A stretch of DNA of 64,000 nt from Aeromicrobium sp. (GCF_023146395.1 NZ_JAGLCD010000004.1:124001-188000), one strand, 5' to 3'; counted from the stretch's first letter, positions 14,655-23,240 are shown. Made by a program: numbers and translations. Notes: generated from the letters alone by a model not told the origin.

Positions 14655-15743
14655 TCAGCGATCCCGACGGACCGCGCGGTCGATCAGCGGGGCAAGTGTC
14701 TCCTGTGCCACGGCCGGCAGAGCGGTCAAGGCGCCGGTGGCCTGGGCGGCACAGCGGTCGATCTCGGCCTCGACGTCCTGGAGCGCCCCGCTGGACCGGA
14801 CGAGCTCGGCGGCGGCCGTCACCCCTGCGGACGTGCCCAGCATGTCGGACAGGCGAGCGGCGTCGTCGGTGGACAGCCGCGCCATGGCTCGAGCGATCAG
14901 CAGGGTGCGCTTGCCCTCACGCAGGTCGTCGCCCGCGGGCTTGCCGGTCGTGGCCGGGTCGCCGAAGACGCCGAGCACGTCGTCGCGCAGCTGGAACGCC
15001 GAGCCCAGAGGCATCGCGACGGCACTGAGTCGCTCCAGGAGGTCGTCGTCGGCGCCGCCCAGCACAGCGCCGAGGTGCAGCGGCCGCTCGATCGTGTACT
15101 TCGCGGTCTTGAGCCGCACCACGAGCATCGCGGCATCGGCGTCGACCTCGGCGCGCGTCTGCGCCGCGACGTCGAGGTACTGGCCGAACGTGACCTCGGT
15201 CTTGCAGGTGTCGAGCACGGCGAACGCCCGGGCGAGCCGTGCGGCGCCGGGTCCGGCGGTGAGGTCGGGGTCGATGTCCGCGGCGTGCCGCAGCATCTCG
15301 TCGCTCCACGAGAGCATCAGGTCGCCGAGCAGGATCGCGGCCCCGGCGCCGAAGCCCGCCGGATCGCCGACACGGCCCTCGTCGCGGTGGCGGCGCTCGA
15401 AGGCGCGGTGGACGCTCGGGCGACCGCGGCGCGTGTCGCTGGCGTCCATCAGGTCGTCGTGGACCAGCGCACTGCCCTGCAACCACTCCCAGGAGGCCGC
15501 GGCCGTCACGACGGCCCGTGGTGCCGGGGCCGCGGTGTGGGCTCCTGTCGCGGCGCGCCACCCGGCGAGACAGAACAGGGGGCGCATCCGCTTGCCGTCG
15601 GCGACGAAGTCGGCTGCGGCGTCGACGAAGCCGTCGAGCTCGGGATGGACGCCGGCCCAGCGGGCGCGCTGACGGGCGACGAACTCCGCCAGCGCGGTGT
15701 CGATCGTCACGAGATCGACGGGGGAGTTGTCGGTCGGACGCAC
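14655..15743 (-). CDS. Polyprenyl (geranylgeranyl-type) diphosphate synthase
   Basis: Trans-prenyltransferase adding isopentenyl diphosphate units to make C15-C20+ prenyl diphosphates for quinones, carotenoids or lipid carriers. 362 residues from the GTG at 15743. The first Asp-rich motif is in VHDDLMDASDTRRG and the second in FQLRDDVLGVFGD; both match the family. The GTG is preferred over the longer open frame because TATCGT ends 7 nt before it. It is divergent from metF, and the two -10 boxes overlap. Product chain length cannot be fixed by eye. Confidence 0.88.
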   Translation of the reverse strand: MRPTDNSPVDLVTIDTALAEFVARQRARWAGVHPELDGFVDAAADFVADGKRMRPLFCLAGWRAATGAHTAAPAPRAVVTAAASWEWLQGSALVHDDLMDASDTRRGRPSVHRAFERRHRDEGRVGDPAGFGAGAAILLGDLMLSWSDEMLRHAADIDPDLTAGPGAARLARAFAVLDTCKTEVTFGQYLDVAAQTRAEVDADAAMLVVRLKTAKYTIERPLHLGAVLGGADDDLLERLSAVAMPLGSAFQLRDDVLGVFGDPATTGKPAGDDLREGKRTLLIARAMARLSTDDAARLSDMLGTSAGVTAAAELVRSSGALQDVEAEIDRCAAQATGALTALPAVAQETLAPLIDRAVRRDR

Positions 15744-15750
15744 GCCGCGG

Positions 15751-15760
15751 ACGATACCGT
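15751..15760. promoter_or_regulatory. Overlapping -10 boxes of two divergent leaderless promoters
   Basis: Minus-strand TATCGT (15751-15756) serves the polyprenyl synthase and plus-strand TACCGT (15755-15760) serves metF. They share two base pairs. Only 23 bp separate the two start codons, so each -35 must lie inside the other gene. Confidence 0.6.
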
Positions 15761-15766
15761 GGCCCC

Positions 15767-16660
15767 GTGCCTGACCTCGACCGTGCGTTGCTCGACCAGC
15801 TCGCCAGCGCCAGACCGACCGTGTCGTTCGAGTTCTTCCCACCGAAGGACGACGCCGGCGAAGACGTCCTCTGGGAGACCATCACGCAGCTGGAGACCCT
15901 CCGGCCCACCTTCGTGTCGATCACGTACGGGGCCGGTGGGACGAGCCAGGACCGCACGGTGCGCGTCACGTCGCGCATCGCTCGGGAGACCAGTCTGTGC
16001 CCGGTCGCGCACCTCACCCTGGTCCGGCAGACCCGCGAGGAGGTCGCGGGCGTGCTCGACGAGTACGCCGACGCCGGCGTCCAGCACGTCCTGGCCCTGC
16101 GCGGCGACCCGCCCGGTGGCCCGAGGGCCGCGTGGGAGACCCATCCGGGCGGCATGGACCACGCGATCGACCTCGTCGAGCTCGCGGCGGCGCAGGAGCG
16201 CTTCCTGGTGGGCGTCGCGGCCTTCCCGGAGGGTCATCCGGACGCCGAGAGCCGCGACCACGACGCCCAGGTGCTCGTCGACAAGGCGCGCGCCGGGGCC
16301 GAGTTCGCGATCACGCAGCTGTTCTTCCGGCCCTCGGACTACTTCGAGCTCGTCGAGCGGGTCCGGGCGCTCGACTCGCAGATCCCGATCATCCCCGGGA
16401 TCATGCCGATCCTGAACTACGGGCAGGTCGCGCGCATGGCCGAGCTCTCCGGGGCCGAGATGCCGCGGGAGGTGCTCGACGTCATCGAGCCGATCGCCGA
16501 CGATCCGGTCAAGGTCCGTGCCGCGGGCATCGAGCTCGCGACGCAGCTGTGTCGCGACCTGGTCGCGGGCGGCGCGCCGGGGCTTCACTTCATCACGCTC
16601 AACCGGTCCAAGGCGACCCGGGAGATCTGGGAGGCGCTCCGCGCCGACGGCGTGCTCTGA
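15767..16660 (+). CDS. metF: 5,10-methylenetetrahydrofolate reductase
   Basis: Flavoenzyme that reduces methylene-THF to methyl-THF for methionine synthesis. 297 residues, the usual bacterial length. FEFFPPKDD near 20-28 holds the catalytic Glu region, FVSITYGAGGTS follows, LALRGDPP marks the folate/FAD pocket, and the C-terminus has ITLNRS. The GTG at 15767 is leaderless (6 nt after TACCGT). It is a single gene, convergent with the FAD oxidoreductase. Confidence 0.93.
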   Translation: MPDLDRALLDQLASARPTVSFEFFPPKDDAGEDVLWETITQLETLRPTFVSITYGAGGTSQDRTVRVTSRIARETSLCPVAHLTLVRQTREEVAGVLDEYADAGVQHVLALRGDPPGGPRAAWETHPGGMDHAIDLVELAAAQERFLVGVAAFPEGHPDAESRDHDAQVLVDKARAGAEFAITQLFFRPSDYFELVERVRALDSQIPIIPGIMPILNYGQVARMAELSGAEMPREVLDVIEPIADDPVKVRAAGIELATQLCRDLVAGGAPGLHFITLNRSKATREIWEALRADGVL

Positions 16661-16715
16661 GGCGCGCGACTCGAACAGGCCCTCAGCCGGCCCGCGGTCG
16701 TGCGGGTCCGTGGCG

Positions 16716-17978
16716 CTACCGGCGAGGGGCCGTGCCCACGGCGGCGGAGATCGCGGCCGTGGCCATGCCGATGTGCTCCAGCCGTGGCCCGGGGTGGGCG
16801 TGCGCGCCGGCGTGGAAGAGTCCACCGGCCGGGGCGACGCCGGGGCGCTGGAACATCGACGTCCATCCCGTCCACGTCCAGCCGTCGTCGACGTGGCCGA
16901 CGACCTGAGACGGATTGAGGTCGTGACGCTCCAGCACCCGGTCCCGCAGGTCGATGCCGAAGCGGGCCAGTGCGGCGAGCACGTCCTCGCCGCTGCGGTG
17001 CTCGAGCGTCCAGACGCCCGGCGAGGTCCGATGGGCCAGGACGGGCGGATTGCCGTGCACGAGCGTCTCCGGGGCCAGCTCCGGCGGGTCCTCGCCCAGG
17101 ACCAGGAAGGTGCGCGAGGCGGGCACGGCCGGGGTGCCGGACCGGCGTGCGTCGCCGGTGGGCACGCTGCGGTTGCACCAGATCACGACCTCGGCGTCGA
17201 CGCGGCCGGCATCGGTGTCGACGCCGACCACCCGGTCGCCGTCGCGGGCGATCGAGCGACCGCGGGTCCCGGTGCGCAGGTCGACCTTGCGTTCGCGCAG
17301 GCGCTTCTCGAGCGCGGCGGCCAGGCCCGGCCAGTCGCCGTCGAAGCTCCACTGGCCGAACGTGCGCTCGACGTAGTGCCAGACCGAGAGGAACGCCGGC
17401 GTGGCGCCCCGGTCGAGCCCGTGGTGCCGGACGGGGTCGAGCACGAGCTTGCGCAGTCGCGGATCGCCGAAGCTGCGGCGACCGAAGGACGTCATCATTC
17501 GGCGCGGGTGCAGGAGCTTGCGAGCGGTGCGGTCGAAGGCCTCGGGGCCGGTCAGGACCTGGTCGTAGGACTGGCGGCGCAGGACCTCCCAGACCTCGGC
17601 GAGCGAGTCGACCCACGGCGACCACGTGTCGAAACCCACGAGCGCCTCGATCGCGTCGTGCTGCTCGCTGCGGTGTCCGTGCGGAAGGTCGAGCACCGAA
17701 CCGCTGGCGAAGACGTGCCGGCGTGGGGGAGCCGGGGCCAGGCCGAGGCTCGCCTCCATCGTGCGGCCCGACTTGCGGAACAGGTCGCGAAACACCCCGG
17801 GGGTCGTGACCGCCTGCGGATGCAGGTTCCACCGGCGTCCGTCGATCTCGATCCCGTGGAGCGCTCCACCGACGCGTTCCGACGCCTCCAGGAGGGTCAC
17901 GTCGTGGTGGGACTTCGCGAGTCGGACGGCGGCCGAGAGGCCCGCGAAGCCGGCGCCGACGACCACGATCTGAGACAT
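16716..17978 (-). CDS. FAD-dependent amine oxidase / phytoene desaturase-like oxidoreductase
   Basis: Flavoprotein of 420 residues in the phytoene desaturase / protoporphyrinogen oxidase / NAD(P)-binding group. The dinucleotide-binding motif VVVGAGFAGLSAAVRLA is at 4-20, followed by VTLLEASERVGG. A C-terminal GLFHAGAHAHPGPRLEHIGMA closes the FAD site. The ATG at 17978 is leaderless (TAGGGT 6 nt upstream). It neighbours a polyprenyl synthase and metF, and carotenoid or quinone work is plausible; no other crt gene is present, so the substrate is unknown. Confidence 0.8.
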   Translation of the reverse strand: MSQIVVVGAGFAGLSAAVRLAKSHHDVTLLEASERVGGALHGIEIDGRRWNLHPQAVTTPGVFRDLFRKSGRTMEASLGLAPAPPRRHVFASGSVLDLPHGHRSEQHDAIEALVGFDTWSPWVDSLAEVWEVLRRQSYDQVLTGPEAFDRTARKLLHPRRMMTSFGRRSFGDPRLRKLVLDPVRHHGLDRGATPAFLSVWHYVERTFGQWSFDGDWPGLAAALEKRLRERKVDLRTGTRGRSIARDGDRVVGVDTDAGRVDAEVVIWCNRSVPTGDARRSGTPAVPASRTFLVLGEDPPELAPETLVHGNPPVLAHRTSPGVWTLEHRSGEDVLAALARFGIDLRDRVLERHDLNPSQVVGHVDDGWTWTGWTSMFQRPGVAPAGGLFHAGAHAHPGPRLEHIGMATAAISAAVGTAPRR

Positions 17979-17984
17979 GCGAGC

Positions 17985-17990
17985 ACCCTA
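17985..17990 (-). promoter_or_regulatory. -10 element of leaderless FAD oxidoreductase promoter
   Basis: Minus-strand TAGGGT ends 6 nt before the ATG at 17978. Confidence 0.5.
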
Positions 17991-18027
17991 GTGCGCACTC
18001 CGGCTGGTCCGGTGACCGAAGGGCGCC

Positions 18028-18033
18028 TAGACT
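18028..18033 (+). promoter_or_regulatory. -10 element for the DUF3040 gene
   Basis: TAGACT lies 31 nt before the GTG at 18065, giving a short leader with the AGGAGG ribosome site at 18054-18059. Confidence 0.45.
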
Positions 18034-18064
18034 TGGAGAAACGCCATCGCTTCAGGAGGCAACC

Positions 18065-18493
18065 GTGCCGCTGTCAGACGAGGAAGCCCGACTTCTCCAG
18101 CAGCTCGAGCAGTCGCTCGCTGCCGAGGACCCGGCTTTTGCCTCGACGCTGCGCGGGTCCGCGCTCGAGGCCCGCAACCGCCGCATCGCCGTGCTGGCCG
18201 GCATCGGCTTCGTGGCCGGTCTGGGCGTGCTCTTCTACGGCACGATGCTGACGTACACGTGGCTCGCGGTCATCGGGTTCGTGCTGATGGTCGGCAGCGG
18301 CTACTTCTTCGTGGGTTCCTGGCGCCGCGGCTTCGGCTCGGGTTCCGAGGCTCCCGCCGAGGGCGGCTCCCCGCGGGCGCCTCGCGCAAGTGCCGGGCCG
18401 GGTCGCTCGCAGCGGCCGCAGAAGTCCGGCAGCTTCGTCGAGCGCATGGAACAGCGCTGGCAGAAGCGGCGCGACGACAACGGCGGTTTCTGA
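18065..18493 (+). CDS. DUF3040 domain-containing membrane protein
   Basis: Small actinobacterial membrane protein of 142 residues. The N-terminal signature MPLSDEEARLLQQLEQSL and EDPAFASTLR define DUF3040. Two hydrophobic segments follow (about 45-62 and 68-86), then a Gly/Ser/Arg-rich tail ending in a basic QRWQKRRDD stretch. A strong AGGAGG precedes the GTG. It sits just before the dcw cluster, as it does in many actinobacteria, and is closed by an intrinsic terminator. The function is not established. Confidence 0.85.
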   Translation: MPLSDEEARLLQQLEQSLAAEDPAFASTLRGSALEARNRRIAVLAGIGFVAGLGVLFYGTMLTYTWLAVIGFVLMVGSGYFFVGSWRRGFGSGSEAPAEGGSPRAPRASAGPGRSQRPQKSGSFVERMEQRWQKRRDDNGGF

Positions 18494-18518
18494 CCCCTCC
18501 ACCACCCCGCTCTACCTG

Positions 18519-18552
18519 ACGGACCGAACCCTCCCGGGTTCGGTCCGTTTTT
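18519..18552 (+). terminator. Intrinsic terminator after the DUF3040 gene
   Basis: A perfect 13-bp stem (ACGGACCGAACCC with GGGTTCGGTCCGT, 4-nt loop) is followed at once by five Ts. It insulates the dcw operon from upstream transcription. Confidence 0.92.
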
Positions 18553-18716
18553 CGTGTGCCCGGCCACGATCGTGCGCCGGGCCGCGTCCGCGCGCTCTCT
18601 GACGCTCCCCATCGCTCCACCTGGGTAGCTCCGCGCCGTCGTTCCGGCGCATTCCCGGCCGAGACGCGGCGACACGCGCAGAAATTTGATGCTGCAATGC
18701 CGGCCTCCGGATACGT

Positions 18717-18756
18717 CAGTGGTGCAAAGTGGAGTACTGTGGAGCAAAAGGGAGCA
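18717..18756 (+). promoter_or_regulatory. MraZ operator: four boxes at exact 10-bp spacing
   Basis: Core boxes AGTGG (18718), AGTGG (18728), TGTGG (18738) and AAGGG (18748) repeat every 10 bp, each followed by WG or AG. MraZ is known to bind such tandem TGGG/GTGG repeats upstream of its own gene. A TANNNT box (TACTGT, 18735-18740) lies inside the array, so MraZ binding would block the promoter. The boxes are seen directly; autorepression is inferred from the family. Confidence 0.8.
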
Positions 18757-18793
18757 GCCGAGATGACTCGGCGTGACGTGGAGGAGGTGCGCC

Positions 18794-19243
18794 GTGACCG
18801 TCGAGTCCGCGCAGTTCTTCGGCACGTTCACCCCCAAGCTCGACGAGAAGGGACGGATCTTCCTTCCCGCCAAGTTCCGCGCGATGTTCCACGAGGGCGT
18901 CGTGCTGGCGAAGGGACAGGAGAACTGCATCTACGGGTGGAAGCCCGAGACGTTCTCGGAGCTGACGCAGAAGCTGCGGGCCTCGTCCTTCACGAACCGT
19001 CAGGTGCGCTATTTCCAGCGCTCCCTGTACGCGAGTGCCTCGACCGAGGTGCCGGACAAGCAGGGGCGAGTCGCGATCCCGGCCCTGCTGCGCGAATGGG
19101 CCTCCCTGGAGCGCGACTGTGCCGTGATCGGCGCGATGGACCGGATCGAGATCTGGGACGAGCAGCGCTGGACGCAGTTCACCGCCGAGCAGGACGAGGC
19201 CTTCGCCAATCTCGGCGACGAGGAGGACTTCGACCTCTTCTGA
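18794..19243 (+). CDS. mraZ: Transcriptional regulator MraZ
   Basis: AbrB-fold DNA-binding protein that controls the dcw operon, and first gene of the cluster. 149 residues from the GTG at 18794, which has GAGGAGG 6 nt upstream. Two MraZ/SpoVT-AbrB repeats are visible: [20 protein letters not shown] near 9-28 and [20 protein letters not shown] near 85-104. Four GTGG-type boxes just upstream fit autoregulation. A 166-nt gap separates it from rsmH, unusually long for this cluster. Confidence 0.94.
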   Translation: MTVESAQFFGTFTPKLDEKGRIFLPAKFRAMFHEGVVLAKGQENCIYGWKPETFSELTQKLRASSFTNRQVRYFQRSLYASASTEVPDKQGRVAIPALLREWASLERDCAVIGAMDRIEIWDEQRWTQFTAEQDEAFANLGDEEDFDLF

Positions 19244-19319
19244 CCCGTCACCGCCCGTCCGTGGAGCGAGATCTCCGACCGAGCAGCCCTGGCGCACTTC
19301 CCCGGCGCCAGGACCGCAC

Positions 19320-19343
19320 GGCCGGGGGTCTGGACCCACGGCC
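19320..19343 (+). promoter_or_regulatory. Hairpin in the mraZ-rsmH gap
   Basis: GGCCG+GGGTC pairs with GACCC+CGGCC around one mismatch. A second weaker stem (CCTGGCGC/GCGCCAGG, 19288-19312) lies just upstream. There is no T-run. It could be an mRNA processing or attenuation point. Confidence 0.4.
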
Positions 19344-19409
19344 GCTCACGCAGCACCCCGTCTCCACCGTTCTCGCAGCAGCCCAGACCGACCCCTCCCA
19401 GGAGCGCCG

Positions 19410-20366
19410 ATGACCTCCCCGTCCCACGTGCCGGTGGCGCTCGAGCGTGTGCTCGAGCTGCTCGCCCCGGCCGTCGAGGCTGCGGGGGACCGCGCGGTCG
19501 TCGTCGACACGACGCTGGGCCTGGGCGGGCACTCCCGGGCGTTCCTCGAGACCTTCCCCCGGGCGCGGGTCATCGGCATCGACCGCGATCCCCATGCGCT
19601 GCGCATCGCGCGGGAGCGGCTCGCGCAGTTCGGGGAGCGCTTCACGGCGGCCGAGGCGGTCTACGACGACATTGCTCGCGTGGTCGCCGAGGCCGGCGCG
19701 CCGACGGTCTCGGCGGTGCTGTTCGACCTCGGGGTGTCCTCGATGCAGCTCGACGAGGCCGACCGCGGCTTCGCCTACGCCCAGGACGCCCCGCTCGACA
19801 TGCGGATGGACGCCAGCGGTCCCGTGACCGCCGCCGACGTCCTCAACGAGTACGACGCCCGGGACCTGGCGCGCGTCCTGCGGGTCTACGGCGAGGAGAA
19901 GTTCGCCAAGCGCATCGCCGACAACGTCGTGCGGGCGCGCGAGGTCGAGCCCTTCACGACGAGCGCACGCCTGGTCGACCTCGTGCGCGAGAGCATCCCG
20001 CAGGCCGCCCGACGCACGGGGGGCAACCCGGCCAAGCGCACCTTCCAGGCGCTCCGGATCGAGGTCAACGACGAGCTGCGCGTGTACGAGCGGGCGCTGC
20101 CGGCGGCGCTGGACGTCCTCGACGTGTCCGGCCGGGTCGTGGTGCTGTCGTACCACTCGTTGGAGGACCGCATCACGAAGCGTCGTTTCAGTGCCGTGAC
20201 CACGAGCACCGCGCCGCGCGACCTGCCGATCGTCCCAGCGGACCAGCGTCCCCGGTTCACGCTCCTCACCCGCGGTGCCGAGGTCGCCTCGCCCGCCGAG
20301 ATCGAGGCCAATCCCCGGGCCGCCTCCGTGCGGGTCCGGGCCGTGGAGAGGGTGGCTGCCGCATGA
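19410..20366 (+). CDS. rsmH: 16S rRNA (cytosine1402-N4)-methyltransferase
   Basis: Methylates C1402 of 16S rRNA with S-adenosylmethionine. 318 residues, the normal length. [15 protein letters not shown] (SAM motif I) is near 33-47, [10 protein letters not shown] near 56-65, [18 protein letters not shown] near 108-125, and the C-terminal [15 protein letters not shown] is diagnostic. AGGAG precedes the ATG. Its stop overlaps a 33-codon bridging ORF by 4 nt. Confidence 0.95.
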   Translation: MTSPSHVPVALERVLELLAPAVEAAGDRAVVVDTTLGLGGHSRAFLETFPRARVIGIDRDPHALRIARERLAQFGERFTAAEAVYDDIARVVAEAGAPTVSAVLFDLGVSSMQLDEADRGFAYAQDAPLDMRMDASGPVTAADVLNEYDARDLARVLRVYGEEKFAKRIADNVVRAREVEPFTTSARLVDLVRESIPQAARRTGGNPAKRTFQALRIEVNDELRVYERALPAALDVLDVSGRVVVLSYHSLEDRITKRRFSAVTTSTAPRDLPIVPADQRPRFTLLTRGAEVASPAEIEANPRAASVRVRAVERVAAA

Positions 20367-20464
20367 GTGATCGAGCGAACGGGGTGGGTGCCGTCATGAC
20401 GGTTCCGCTCGTCCTCATCGTGGTCCCGCCCCGTGCAGGTGTCGCCGAGGCGGTGCGGTCATGA
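20363..20464 (+). CDS. 33-aa bridging micro-ORF between rsmH and ftsL
   Basis: Too short for usual gene calling. It starts with an ATG that overlaps the rsmH stop (ATGA) and ends in a TGA that overlaps the ftsL ATG (ATGA), so it spans the gap exactly. The product would have a short hydrophobic middle ([11 protein letters not shown]) and no recognised domain. ftsL has only a weak ribosome site of its own (GAGG about 10 nt upstream), so reading this ORF could deliver ribosomes to ftsL. It may be a coupling device without a functional peptide; the double overlap could also be chance. Confidence 0.5.
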   Translation: MSDRANGVGAVMTVPLVLIVVPPRAGVAEAVRS

Positions 20465-20898
20465 GCGCGGCACCCGCACGCTCGGTGGTCCGGTCGACGG
20501 CACGGGGCGCGACCGCACCGGCCCGGGACCTGTCCCGGGCCGGTGCGGCCCGCGAGCGCGCGCTGCGCATCGTGGCCCCGGCTCGTGCCCGGGCTCGGCG
20601 TGCTCCGTTCGTCGTGGTCGTCGTCACGGTCCTGTCGGTCGGCCTCGTCGGCCTGGTCGTCCTCAGCACCGTGCTGCAGAATCAGGCCTTCGAGCTGGCG
20701 CGGCTGCAGCAGGAGTCCTCGAGCCTCACGGTGCAGCAGCAGCAGCTCCAGTACGAGGCCGACCGCCAGGCGAGCCCCGCGTCGCTGGCGGCCGCGGCGA
20801 GCGGGATCGGCATGATCCCGAACCAGACCCCGGTCTTCCTGAAGCCTGACACCGGGGAGATCATCGGCGTTCCCACGCCGGCCGGGAGCCAGCCGTGA
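20461..20898 (+). CDS. ftsL: Cell division protein FtsL-like
   Basis: Bitopic division protein that would join FtsQ and the FtsW/FtsI synthase at the septum. 145 residues: a basic cytoplasmic N-terminus of about 50 residues, one membrane helix (FVVVVVTVLSVGLVGLVVLSTVL), then a short leucine/glutamine coiled coil (LARLQQESSSLTVQQQQLQYEA). The position between rsmH and ftsI supports the name more than sequence does, as FtsL is poorly conserved. It overlaps ftsI by 4 nt. Confidence 0.85.
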   Translation: MSAAPARSVVRSTARGATAPARDLSRAGAARERALRIVAPARARARRAPFVVVVVTVLSVGLVGLVVLSTVLQNQAFELARLQQESSSLTVQQQQLQYEADRQASPASLAAAASGIGMIPNQTPVFLKPDTGEIIGVPTPAGSQP

Positions 20899-22658
20899 CC
20901 GGCACCACGCGGGCGCGGCGGGCGGGGGTCGTCCGTCGTCGGGTGCAGATCAGCCTGGCGGTGGTGCTGGTCGTGTTCCTCGCCTTCGGTGCGCGCCTGC
21001 TGCAGATCCAGGGATTCGACACCAGCGCCTACGCGGCGATGGCGAGCGACGCCGGGACGCGCTCCACCGTGGTGCCGGCCGAGCGCGGACAGATCCTCGA
21101 CCGCAACGGCGTGCCGCTCGCGACGAGCTACGACGGGATCACGCTGACGGCCGATCCCACGCTGACGGCCGAGAACGCGCCGAGGATCGCCGGCATCCTG
21201 CGGGAGGTCCTCGGGACCGAGGTCGACTACTTCGACCTCATCGACCAGCTGCGCAAGCCCGACAGCCGATTCGTGTACGTCGTCAAGGACATCCCGGCGT
21301 GGCAGGCCGACCAGGTCATGGACGGTCTCAAGGAGGCCGAGCTCACGGGTGTCTTCGTGCAGCACGAGAGCCTGCGGTCCTATCCGAACGGCTCCGTCGC
21401 GGCCAATCTCATCGGGCGCCTGAACAACGACGGCCAGGGCGTCGGCGGACTCGAGCAGCGGTACGACGACCTGCTCTCCGGCACCGACGGATCCGCGACC
21501 TACAGCGTCTCGCCCACGGGGGAGAAGATCCCGCTCGCCGACAGCCAGGTCACCGACATGGTGCCCGGGAGCGACGTCACGACCACGATCGACAGCGACC
21601 TGCAGTGGTACGCCGACGACACCCTGTCGCAGGCGGTGCAGGCCGCCGGAGCCGACTGGGGCCTCGCCGTGACGCTCGACGTCCAGACCTGCGAGGTGCT
21701 GCAGATGTCGCAGGTGCCGACGTTCGACGCCGATGCGAAGACCGGGCTGACCGACGCCAAGACCGTCAGCCGGGGCCTGCAGACGGTGTACGAGCCCGGC
21801 TCGGTCATGAAGGCCATCACGATGGCGGCGCTCGCCGATCAGGGCAAGATCTCCCCGACGACGCCGATCAGCGTGCCCTCGTCGATGTCGATCGACGGCT
21901 TCACGATCGGCGACGCCTGGAACCACGGCCAGCTCAACCTCACGGCCGCGGGCGTCATCGCCAAGTCCTCGAACCTCGGCACGATCATCGCCTCGCAGCA
22001 GATGGACGACGAGACGATGTACGAGTACCTGAGCCGTTTCGGGTTCGGCACGAAGACCGGTGTCGGCCTCCCGGGCGAGTCGGTCGGCATCCTGACCGAC
22101 CCCGCGGGCTGGTCGAAGGCCAATCACGCCACGATCTCGTTCGGTCAAGGCGTATCGGTCACCGCGATGCAGATGGTGCGGGCGGTCGGAGCGATCGCGA
22201 ACGGCGGCCAGATCTGTGAGCCCACGGTCGTCAGCGGTTCGCGCTCGCCCGAGGGCGTGACCACGCCGACCCCGCACGACGCGCCGAAGCAGATCATCTC
22301 GCAGGAGGCCGCGCGTTCGGTCACCACGATGATGGAAGCGGTCACGACGGACGACGGCTCGGCGCCGGCGGCCCAGATCCCCGGCTACCGGGTGGCGGGC
22401 AAGACCGGTACGGCGTGGCGGGTCGACCCCGACACCGGCCGCTACGTGAGCGGATCACACACGGTCTCGTTCATGGGATTCGCCCCCGCCGACGCGCCGC
22501 GCTTCCTGACCTATGTCGTGATCGACAACCCGACGGCGGCCGCCAGTGGCGGCGGCACGGCGGCCCCGGTGTTCCGCGACATCATGTCGATGGCCCTGCA
22601 GCGCTTCGGGATCCTCCCGACCGGTGCCCCCGCACCCCAGACGCCGCTTAGCTGGTGA
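20895..22658 (+). CDS. ftsI: Penicillin-binding protein FtsI / PBP3 (septal transpeptidase)
   Basis: Class B PBP crosslinking septal peptidoglycan. 587 residues with an N-terminal membrane anchor (about 17-37), a dimerisation domain starting ERGQILDRNGVPLA, and the transpeptidase domain. Catalytic motifs: SVMK with Ser303, SSN at 358-360, and KTG at 503-505. No PASTA domains follow. The GTG start overlaps ftsL by 4 nt. The next gene on this strand, murE, begins about 600 nt later because lsr2 lies in between in reverse; that break is unusual for the cluster. Confidence 0.95.
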   Translation: MTGTTRARRAGVVRRRVQISLAVVLVVFLAFGARLLQIQGFDTSAYAAMASDAGTRSTVVPAERGQILDRNGVPLATSYDGITLTADPTLTAENAPRIAGILREVLGTEVDYFDLIDQLRKPDSRFVYVVKDIPAWQADQVMDGLKEAELTGVFVQHESLRSYPNGSVAANLIGRLNNDGQGVGGLEQRYDDLLSGTDGSATYSVSPTGEKIPLADSQVTDMVPGSDVTTTIDSDLQWYADDTLSQAVQAAGADWGLAVTLDVQTCEVLQMSQVPTFDADAKTGLTDAKTVSRGLQTVYEPGSVMKAITMAALADQGKISPTTPISVPSSMSIDGFTIGDAWNHGQLNLTAAGVIAKSSNLGTIIASQQMDDETMYEYLSRFGFGTKTGVGLPGESVGILTDPAGWSKANHATISFGQGVSVTAMQMVRAVGAIANGGQICEPTVVSGSRSPEGVTTPTPHDAPKQIISQEAARSVTTMMEAVTTDDGSAPAAQIPGYRVAGKTGTAWRVDPDTGRYVSGSHTVSFMGFAPADAPRFLTYVVIDNPTAAASGGGTAAPVFRDIMSMALQRFGILPTGAPAPQTPLSW

Positions 22659-22724
22659 CGAGCCGCCACGTGGCTCGCTGGAGCACGTCACGGGCGGCTC
22701 AGTTTCGCTATCGCCTTTGGCGCC

Positions 22725-22774
22725 GGGGGACGGAATCTGAGGGGTTGAGGGTGCTCTGGCGCCCGCAACCCCTC
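22725..22774. repeat. Dispersed hairpin repeat, copy 1 (after ftsI)
   Basis: It begins GGGGGACGGAATCTGAGG and forms a stem GAGGGGTTG/CAACCCCTC plus GGGTGC/GCGCCC with loop TCTG (22739-22774). The same left end and the same stem recur at 43179-43267. It stands between ftsI and the reversed lsr2 gene. There is no T-run, so simple termination is uncertain. Confidence 0.7.
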
Positions 22775-22809
22775 GACCTTCGCGTAAGGCCGATGCTCTA
22801 GATCGGTGC

Positions 22810-23142
22810 TTAGTGCTGGGACTCGTACGCCTCGACGAGGGAGGCGGGGATGCGGCCGCGCGACGGGACGTCCAGGCCCTGGGCGACGGCCCAGGCGCGG
22901 ACGTCCTTGGGCGAGGGGCCCGTGGAGGCGGAGGCGGCCTTGCGGGCCGCCCGGGTGCCGGCGGCGCGACGCGCGACCGCAAGGTACGGGGCCAGCGCCT
23001 CGCGCAGCTCGGCGGTCTCACCCTCGGTCAGGTCGATCTCGTAGCTGGCGCCGTCAAAAGCAAAATGCACCGTGGGGGAGGTGGAATCGATTTCCTCTCC
23101 GCTGATGTCGGAGAAGTACTTGGCAATAGTGCGCTTGGCCAT
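22810..23142 (-). CDS. lsr2: Lsr2-family nucleoid-associated protein
   Basis: H-NS-like protein that binds AT-rich DNA, bridges it and silences foreign genes. 110 residues. The N-terminal dimerisation part has SPTVHFAFDGASYEIDLTE. The C-terminal DNA-binding helix pair ends with the AT-hook-like RGR in VPSRGRIPASLVEAYE. The ATG at 23142 follows a good promoter (TTGTCG-N17-TATTGT) by 8 nt, so it is leaderless or nearly so. It lies reversed inside the dcw cluster between ftsI and murE, which I do not know as a usual place for lsr2. Confidence 0.92.
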   Translation of the reverse strand: MAKRTIAKYFSDISGEEIDSTSPTVHFAFDGASYEIDLTEGETAELREALAPYLAVARRAAGTRAARKAASASTGPSPKDVRAWAVAQGLDVPSRGRIPASLVEAYESQH

Positions 23143-23150
23143 AATCCCAA

Positions 23151-23179
23151 ACAATAGGGAATGGGCCGAAATCCGACAA
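23151..23179 (-). promoter_or_regulatory. Sigma70-type promoter of lsr2
   Basis: On the minus strand TTGTCG (23174-23179), 17 nt, TATTGT (23151-23156), 8 nt to the ATG. The surrounding DNA is AT-richer than the rest of the window, which would suit Lsr2 binding to its own promoter. Confidence 0.7.
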
Positions 23180-23240
23180 TTCGAAATGATCGCGGGCGAA
23201 TCCGACATGGCGGCGTCCCGCGTCGCCCGGGGTCGGCCGG

